Positions 58,932 to 64,000 of a stretch of DNA of 64,000 nucleotides are shown here, piece by piece. The notes beneath the pieces were generated by a model. It was not told the origin of the DNA, made no database searches, and worked only from the letters and a program-made list of their open reading frames with translations. The DNA is from CAIZWU01 sp942492905 (GTDB taxonomy: Bacteria > Verrucomicrobiota > Verrucomicrobiia > Verrucomicrobiales > V1-33): the NCBI GenBank assembly GCA_942492905.1, contig OW818657.1, positions 4,154,001-4,218,000 of the forward strand, written 5' to 3'. Position 1 is the first letter of the stretch. Each line of letters opens with the position of its first letter. A program made the translations under genes and the position numbers.

Positions 58932-61256
58932 TCAGGACAGGGCCGGCGCTGGCAAAGCGGGCACCTCCATGGCTTCCAATTCCGTGTGGAACTGCATGGA
59001 GTAGAGCTTCCGGTAGAGTTCGGAGGTGCGCAGCAATTCGTCGTGGCGGCCAACATCAACGATGCAGCCTTGGTCCATCACGACGATCTTGTCCGCGTTC
59101 AGAATCGTGGACAGACGGTGGGCGATGGCGATGACGGTTTTGCCTTTGCTCAAATCCGCCAGAGCATCCTGGATACGGCGCTCACTCTCGGTATCGAGGG
59201 CGGAAGTGGCCTCGTCCAACAGCAGGATCGGCGCTTCCCGCAGCATGGCGCGGGCGATGGAAATGCGCTGCTGCTGGCCACCGCTGAGAAGACAACCTTT
59301 GTCGCCGACGATAGTTTCATAACCATTCGACTGGGCGAGGATGAAGTCGTGGGCATAGGCGCGGCGGGCGGCTTCATAAATCTCCTTCTTCGTCGCGTCC
59401 AACCGGCCATAGCGGATGTTTTCGTAGATGGTGTCGTGGAAGAGGAAGACTTCCTGATTGACGATGCCGATCTGGTGCCGCAGCCAGTCCTGCGGCAGGG
59501 AACGGAGATCGCGGCCATCCAGGAGGACGGCCCCTTCATGCACATCGTAAAAGCGCAACAGCAGGGAAAACAGGGTGCTCTTCCCTGCCCCACTGGGGCC
59601 GACGAGGGCACAGGTTTCACCGGGCTCGATCGTGAGACTGATGCCGCTGAGCGCCGGCAGATCCTTGCGGTAGGAAAAGCCGGTGTCGAGAAATTCGATG
59701 CGTCCCGTGGCCGTGGCGGCAGGAGCCACTGCGTCCGGGGCGTCGGCCACGGCAGTGGGCCGTTCCATCAACTCAAAGACCTTGCTGGTGGAACTGAGGC
59801 ACTTCTGCAGGATGATCGGAATGCGGCTGAGCGCCTTGGCCGGCGGGTAGAGCATGACGAGGCCGCCGTTCAAGGCGATGAAGTGCGCCGGCTTGCCGAT
59901 GTAGGCGTAAACGTAAATCAGCGCTGCCGCGACCCCCAGGGACGCCACCACTTCGGTGAGGGGACCCACCCCTTCCAGCGCGCGGTTCCAGCGCATCATG
60001 CTGCGGAGCATTTTCTGATTGGATGAATTGAAGCGCGCCACCTCGTGCTCCTCCCGGCCATAGGCTTTGACCACGCGGATGCCGCTGAAGGCTTCCTGCA
60101 TGATGACACCCATAGCTCCGGCTTCCTGTTCTTCCTCGGCTCCGGCCTTGCGCACTTTTTTGCTGACCAGCATCACCGGCACGATGCAAAGCGGGAACAG
60201 CAGCATCGCCATCAACGTGAATTTCCAGTCCAGATAAAACAGCACCGCCAAGGCACTGAGAATGGAGAGGGGCTGTTTCACAAGGTCGCTGATGACTCCG
60301 GTGAAACCCTGCTGGGCCACCCGCGTCTGGTTCATGACGGTTTGCAGCAAATCGCCGCCCTTCTGCTTGTTGAAAAACTCCTGGGATTGCCCGAGAATTT
60401 TCGCAAACAGATCCCCCCGGATGTTGTCCAGCAGCTTCAGGCTGACCCAGACCAGGCAGTAGGAATTCAAATAACCAAAAATGGCCCGGAGCAGCATGAT
60501 GGCCGGGATGGTGGCGCAAATCAGGATCACGGTCTGCAGCGGCACTACCGATGGAGCGGCCTTCCCCAGGGACAGGCTGTCGGAATAGGCCGGGTTGGCG
60601 GAGGTTGCCCTCAATTCATCATACATCCCGGATTTCTTGATCCGGTCACTCTCCAGCTGCGCACTGAGAAACTGAGCCCAGGTGGTGCGGTGACGGCGGT
60701 CCGCCTCCGGCAAGGCCAGCAGTTCCTGCAGCGATTTTTTCGCCTGCGACTTCTGCGGCGGATTCACCACGAGGTGACGCTCCGCCTCCAGCACGAGGCG
60801 GAATTCTGCCGGCAGGGCAGCAGGCAGGGACAGTTTCCGCAACGGATCAGCGGCGGGATCGGCAGGAGCGGCCGCGAGGGTACGTTCGTGCAAGGCTTTC
60901 CGGAAAGCGGTGTAGGCCGCGAGCGCTTCAGCCTGGTCGGCTGGCGCCATTTCCCGGGCAGCCAAGGCCGCGCGCAGTTCCGGAATCTCGCGGTCTTCAT
61001 GCCAGGTCTCCGTGAGCAGGGTGTTGTTGGGCGCGGGTTTTTCCTCCGGCGGCAGCACCTTGCCGGCCACATTATGGACCGTGAAAACCAGCAGTCCGTT
61101 CAGCGCCCCATACACCGCCCCGCAGAGCAGCCCGATGATGAACCGGGTGCGGTAGGGCTTCAGATAGGCGAACAACTTGCCGTAAGGTCCGCGGGCGGCG
61201 GCGGCAAACTCGGCAGGCGACATCTGCGCCACCTCTTTACGGGAATATTTCTTCAT
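58932..61256 (-). CDS. ABC exporter with large periplasmic insertion
   Basis: 774 residues, about 190 more than a usual MsbA-type half-transporter. TM1 (FIIGLLCGAVYGALNGLLVF, about 39-58) is followed by some 170 residues of soluble sequence (to about 232) before TM2 (VILICATIPAIMLLRAIFGYL). The insertion is rich in Ala, Glu and Leu, looks helical and would lie outside the inner membrane. The ATPase has Walker A GPSGAGKST (about 551-559), LSGGQQQR, Walker B and H-loop IAHRLSTIL, all canonical. Probably a homodimer exporting lipid or peptide. The gene runs in the opposite direction to rpoN, with 170 bases between. Confidence 0.9.
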   Translation of the reverse strand: MKKYSRKEVAQMSPAEFAAAARGPYGKLFAYLKPYRTRFIIGLLCGAVYGALNGLLVFTVHNVAGKVLPPEEKPAPNNTLLTETWHEDREIPELRAALAAREMAPADQAEALAAYTAFRKALHERTLAAAPADPAADPLRKLSLPAALPAEFRLVLEAERHLVVNPPQKSQAKKSLQELLALPEADRRHRTTWAQFLSAQLESDRIKKSGMYDELRATSANPAYSDSLSLGKAAPSVVPLQTVILICATIPAIMLLRAIFGYLNSYCLVWVSLKLLDNIRGDLFAKILGQSQEFFNKQKGGDLLQTVMNQTRVAQQGFTGVISDLVKQPLSILSALAVLFYLDWKFTLMAMLLFPLCIVPVMLVSKKVRKAGAEEEQEAGAMGVIMQEAFSGIRVVKAYGREEHEVARFNSSNQKMLRSMMRWNRALEGVGPLTEVVASLGVAAALIYVYAYIGKPAHFIALNGGLVMLYPPAKALSRIPIILQKCLSSTSKVFELMERPTAVADAPDAVAPAATATGRIEFLDTGFSYRKDLPALSGISLTIEPGETCALVGPSGAGKSTLFSLLLRFYDVHEGAVLLDGRDLRSLPQDWLRHQIGIVNQEVFLFHDTIYENIRYGRLDATKKEIYEAARRAYAHDFILAQSNGYETIVGDKGCLLSGGQQQRISIARAMLREAPILLLDEATSALDTESERRIQDALADLSKGKTVIAIAHRLSTILNADKIVVMDQGCIVDVGRHDELLRTSELYRKLYSMQFHTELEAMEVPALPAPALS

Positions 61257-61417
61257 GGGAAGGCCGGGACCCGCCAGAACAGCGGAATCCTCCGGAGCAA
61301 ATCTTGGACGCGCGCAGATTCCGCTCGATTACCAGGCCCTGCAATGGCACTTGTGCAGGGTCATCCCGATTCAGGGCGTCAGTTTGATTAAGAAGTCCGT
61401 AAGGAAATCGGAAGCTA

Positions 61418-61434
61418 CTGGCACGATATGTGCT
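61418..61434 (+). promoter_or_regulatory. Sigma-54 (-24/-12) promoter upstream of rpoN
   Basis: CTGGCACGATATGTGCT matches the consensus TGGCACG-N4-TTGC with one mismatch (GTGC for TTGC); the GG and GC doublets have exactly the right spacing. Transcription would begin near 61445, leaving about 25 bases to the ATG at 61470. It also argues against the in-frame ATG at 61428, which lies within the promoter. Confidence 0.65.
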
Positions 61435-61469
61435 TGCTTTTTAATCAACCTCCCGCATGGTTGCGGGCG

Positions 61470-62885
61470 ATGAGCATTGGAACGCACCTTGGACAGAACC
61501 TCAGTCAGCAACAGAGGCTCTCTCCCCAATTGCAGCAGAGCCTGAATATCCTCCAGGCTCCCGTCTTTGAATTGCGGCAGATGGTGGAGCTGGAAATGCA
61601 GCAGAATCCCGTGCTGGAAATGGAATCCCCCGAGATTTCCATCGAGGACACCCCGCAGGAAAACGATCTCAACGACGATGGGTTCGATGAGGAATTCAGC
61701 CGCCTCTCCGCCATGGATGAGGAATGGCGCGACTACATGCAGCAGAGCGCCAGCCGCTCCCCCCGCACCAGCGAGGACGAGGAGAAACGCCAGTTCATGT
61801 TCGATTCCCTCACGTCTCCCGTGACACTGCAGGACCACCTGATCCAGCAGCTCAGCATGGCCGACTGCACCAAGGAGGTGCGCGTCCTCGCCGAAATGCT
61901 GATCGGGAGTCTCGACGACCGGGGTTTCCTCCAGGCTCCGCTGGGGGACCTCAGCCTGGCCCAGGGCATCCCCCTCGCGGGCCTCAAAACAGCCGCCGGT
62001 ATCATTCAAACCTTTGACCCTTCCGGCGTCGGCGCGGAAAACCTGCGCGACAGCCTGCTCATCCAACTCCGCCGCCAGGGCCGGGAGCATAGCCTCGAAA
62101 GCCGCATCATCGCCACCTACCTGGACGATCTCGCCCGGAAACGTTTTCCCCAGATCGCCCGGAAACTCTCGGTCCCGGTCAGCGAAATTTCGCGGGCCGC
62201 CGAACACATCGCCACCCTCAATCCCCGGCCCGCCTCCGCCTTCACCACCGCTCCCCAGCAGTATATTTCACCCGATGTGCATGTGGAACGCACCAATGGC
62301 GTCTATCACATCACGCTCAACGACGAGGAACTCCCGCGCCTGCGCATCAGCAACCTCTACAAGGATCTGATGTCCGATGCCGGCAGCCGCGACGAGGTGC
62401 GCGGTTATATCCGTGACAAAATCCGCAGCGGCAAATTCCTGATCCGTTCTATCCAGCAGCGGCAACAGACCATCCAACGCATTGCCGAACAGATTGTCGC
62501 CCGGCAGCAGGGCTTCTTCGACCAGGGCCCGTCCCAGCTCAAGCCCATGAATATGTCGCAGGTAGCCGATGTCGTCGGGGTCCACGAAACCACCGTCAGC
62601 CGCGCCATCTCCGGCAAATACATCGCCACCCCCCACGGGGTCTACGAGCTGCGGTATTTCTTCACCAGCGGCGTGGACACTGACAGCGGCGAGCAGGTCT
62701 CCAACACCAGCGTCAAAACCGCCCTGGCCGAAATCGTCAAGGGAGAGGATCCTGCGCACCCGTGGAGTGACGAGGAACTCGTCAAACAACTCGCGCTGCA
62801 GGGCATCAAACTCGCCCGCCGCACCGTCGCCAAATACCGCGAGGAACTCAACATCCTGCCCAGCCACCTGCGGCGGCAGTTTTGA
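61470..62885 (+). CDS. rpoN: RNA polymerase sigma-54 factor
   Basis: 471 residues from the ATG at 61470. Region I is Gln/Leu-rich (LSQQQRLSPQLQQSLNILQA), which contacts activators. Region II is acidic. The core-binding region follows (TLQDHLIQQLSMADCTKEVR), then the helix-turn-helix and the RpoN box ARRTVAKYREELNI close to the C-terminus. It directs polymerase to -24/-12 promoters and needs an AAA+ enhancer-binding protein for opening. The gene stands alone, without the usual hpf, ptsN or lptB neighbours. A -24/-12 element directly upstream suggests autoregulation. Confidence 0.95.
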   Translation: MSIGTHLGQNLSQQQRLSPQLQQSLNILQAPVFELRQMVELEMQQNPVLEMESPEISIEDTPQENDLNDDGFDEEFSRLSAMDEEWRDYMQQSASRSPRTSEDEEKRQFMFDSLTSPVTLQDHLIQQLSMADCTKEVRVLAEMLIGSLDDRGFLQAPLGDLSLAQGIPLAGLKTAAGIIQTFDPSGVGAENLRDSLLIQLRRQGREHSLESRIIATYLDDLARKRFPQIARKLSVPVSEISRAAEHIATLNPRPASAFTTAPQQYISPDVHVERTNGVYHITLNDEELPRLRISNLYKDLMSDAGSRDEVRGYIRDKIRSGKFLIRSIQQRQQTIQRIAEQIVARQQGFFDQGPSQLKPMNMSQVADVVGVHETTVSRAISGKYIATPHGVYELRYFFTSGVDTDSGEQVSNTSVKTALAEIVKGEDPAHPWSDEELVKQLALQGIKLARRTVAKYREELNILPSHLRRQF

Positions 62886-62941
62886 TCCCGGTTGATGTCC
62901 CTCACAGGACCGACCGGGTTGATTAGGCAGCATGTTTTCCA

Positions 62942-63124
62942 GTGCATCATAGTCGGGACTGGGCGGAAGAATTTGTCCGCGAATCTTCAGGAGTGAGGGA
63001 CGCGTTGAATGGACTTCCGGTTGCGATTCATCACATCGGAAGCACGGCCATTCCAGGCCTACGGGCAAAGACGATTATTGATCGGCTTGCCGCGGTCGGC
63101 GATCTTTCCCTGCTGGATACCAAA
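62942..63124 (+). pseudogene. Truncated GrpB/UPF0157-family remnant
   Basis: About 60 codons from GTG 62942 match the N-terminal part of GrpB-family nucleotidyltransferase-like proteins: SRDWAEEFVRE, then the signature VAIHHIGSTAIPGL and AKTIIDRLAAVGDLSLL. Normal members have about 170-180 residues. After about 63120 the frame runs antisense into the last codons of the TonB receptor gene, so the C-terminal two thirds are missing. Likely a deletion or insertion junction at 63120-63125. Weak start context; probably not functional. Confidence 0.65.
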
Positions 63125-64000
63125 TTAGAACTGCACGGTCACGCCCACCGTGCCGCCGAAACCGGGTTCGTTGGAGCCGGAACCGTGGGCGCGGTATTCC
63201 TCGTCGAGGAGGTTATCCAGGGAAGCGGTCAGGGAGAGATTTTCATTCACCCGCCAACCGCCGCGCAATGTCAGCAGCGTCCAGCCCGGCGTGCCGCCTG
63301 ACGGGAAGCGCTGGGTATCGGCGCGTTCGCCGGAATTCAGCTTGTCGGCTTCGGAAGCGGCGGTGCAGACCAGTTCCGTCCAGAGGCGGCGGTCGGCGGT
63401 TTGCAGGCGCAGGCCGATGGTGCCCATGAACGGAACCACGCGGCTGAGCGGCTCGCGCACTACTTTACTGTCGCTGCCGGGGAATTGATCGACCTCGCCC
63501 TCGGTATAGCTGCCCGCCGCGAAAACGGACCAGTTTTCATTGAAGGACACGCTGCCCGCCAGCTCGATGCCCTGCACATACCCTTCCCCGCCGTTGGCTT
63601 TGCTGACCTCGATCAGATCATCCACTACCCGGCCAGTGGGCTGGCGCACGATCAGGTCATCAATCCGGGTGTGGAAGACACTGACGCTGGCAGTGTAGGT
63701 TTCCGTGGCCGCTTTGGCTCCAATTTCGAAGTTCAGGAATTTTTCCGGATCGACTTCGTTACCGGCGATTTCCAACTCACCGGAACGCGCAATGTCGAGC
63801 CTGGAAACATCGCTCAAATTCGGCGCGCGGAAGCCTTGGGAAACCCCGGCGAACAGCGCATATTCATCCTTCGCGTCCAGATCCAGCACCAAGCGGGCGC
63901 TGCCGGAAAAATCATTCCAGGAATCCGTCAGGGAAGCTTCCGCTTTGGTGATCGGATCCTCAAATTGCCCCACTTCGGCGCGGGCGTAGGTGTAGCGCCC
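63125..64000 (-). CDS. TonB-dependent outer-membrane receptor, C-terminal part (cut by window edge)
   Basis: The frame is open to the right edge, so the N-terminal plug and most of the barrel lie outside the window. Visible are the final barrel strands: YALFAGVSQGFRAPNLSD, FLNFEIGAKA, YTASVSVFHTRIDDLI, then NLSLTASLDNLLDEEYRAHGSG and the C-terminal GGTVGVTVQF ending in Phe, which outer-membrane assembly needs. Ferric siderophore, cobalamin or carbohydrate uptake are possible; the DNLLDEEYRAHGS pattern is common to many. The stop codon lies at the junction with the GrpB remnant. Confidence 0.93.
   Translation of the reverse strand, partial: GRYTYARAEVGQFEDPITKAEASLTDSWNDFSGSARLVLDLDAKDEYALFAGVSQGFRAPNLSDVSRLDIARSGELEIAGNEVDPEKFLNFEIGAKAATETYTASVSVFHTRIDDLIVRQPTGRVVDDLIEVSKANGGEGYVQGIELAGSVSFNENWSVFAAGSYTEGEVDQFPGSDSKVVREPLSRVVPFMGTIGLRLQTADRRLWTELVCTAASEADKLNSGERADTQRFPSGGTPGWTLLTLRGGWRVNENLSLTASLDNLLDEEYRAHGSGSNEPGFGGTVGVTVQF

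Noticed and set aside
61428..61469. Earlier ATG for rpoN
   Set aside because: It lies inside the -24/-12 promoter; homologous sequence starts at MSIGTHLGQNL.
1..64000. CRISPR arrays, tRNA or rRNA genes, prophage, origin
   Set aside because: No regularly spaced repeats, no tRNA cloverleaf or rRNA sequence, no phage structural genes and no DnaA-box cluster were recognised by eye.

Overview
The window looks like a chromosomal piece of a high-GC Gram-negative bacterium of the phylum Verrucomicrobiota, probably class Verrucomicrobiae. This is inferred from the mix of gene types: a LamG-like protein with a PEP-CTERM-type tail, a very large CotH/lamin-tail protein, several VCBS/FG-GAP proteins (one with ASPIC/UnbV domains), a DUF1080 protein, an ECF-like sigma factor paired with a Ser/Thr kinase, ResB/CcsA cytochrome c maturation, and a eukaryotic-type UDP-glucose pyrophosphorylase. 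Many start codons follow C-rich rather than purine-rich sequence. No rRNA, tRNA or CRISPR array was seen.

Layout. 1-1330: Ser/Thr kinase (cut by the left edge) coupled to a sigma factor, minus strand. 1667-5115: sulfite reductase, then DUF1080 and L,D-transpeptidase-like genes. 5174-14747: a TetR regulator with a palindromic operator candidate and two complete adaptor/permease pairs of RND efflux pumps in tandem, with no outer-membrane channel gene. 14900-20458: a 1852-residue exported CotH/lamin-tail protein. 20535-24404 (minus): NuoF, DUF2721, HAD phosphatase and a TIGR01777 epimerase. 24523-26836: VCBS protein and tRNA-dihydrouridine synthase. 26857-28620: an IS110-family element with a long 5' non-coding leader that may hold a bridge RNA. 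28699-31575 (minus): roadblock-like protein, ParA ATPase, iron-containing alcohol dehydrogenase. 31576-32295: non-coding, with hairpins and a 40-bp palindrome. 32296-34674: NagX/DUF5009 acyltransferase, a DUF4288-like protein, a 132-bp inverted-repeat element and a small anchored protein. 34777-39357 (minus): a giant ASPIC/VCBS protein and a PEP-CTERM LamG protein separated by a strong terminator. 39588-42065: divergent YdcF-like protein and ABC exporter. 42117-45890: VanW-glycosyltransferase fusion, lipoprotein and an EcoRII-family endonuclease with an apparent signal peptide. 45912-50464: DUF885 metallopeptidase-like protein, UDP-glucose pyrophosphorylase, VCBS protein. 50510-54523 (minus): CcsA, ResB and a lipoprotein (cytochrome c maturation). 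54666-61256 (minus): L,D-transpeptidase, a 70-residue protein, an NMT1-like/OmpA fusion, a membrane coiled-coil protein and an ABC exporter. 61418-62885: rpoN behind a sigma-54-type promoter. 62942-64000: a truncated GrpB remnant abutting a TonB-dependent receptor (cut by the right edge).

Most notable points. (1) The EcoRII-like endonuclease keeps the catalytic PD...K motif, has no methyltransferase nearby and begins with what looks like a Sec signal peptide. (2) A near-consensus -24/-12 promoter lies directly upstream of rpoN, suggesting autoregulation. (3) VanW and glycosyltransferase regions are fused in one protein translationally coupled to a lipoprotein. (4) The IS110 5' leader could encode a bridge RNA. 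(5) An unassigned envelope operon encodes the solute-binding/OmpA fusion, a membrane coiled-coil protein and a 70-residue protein. All functions are assigned by reading motifs by eye; no database search was possible.
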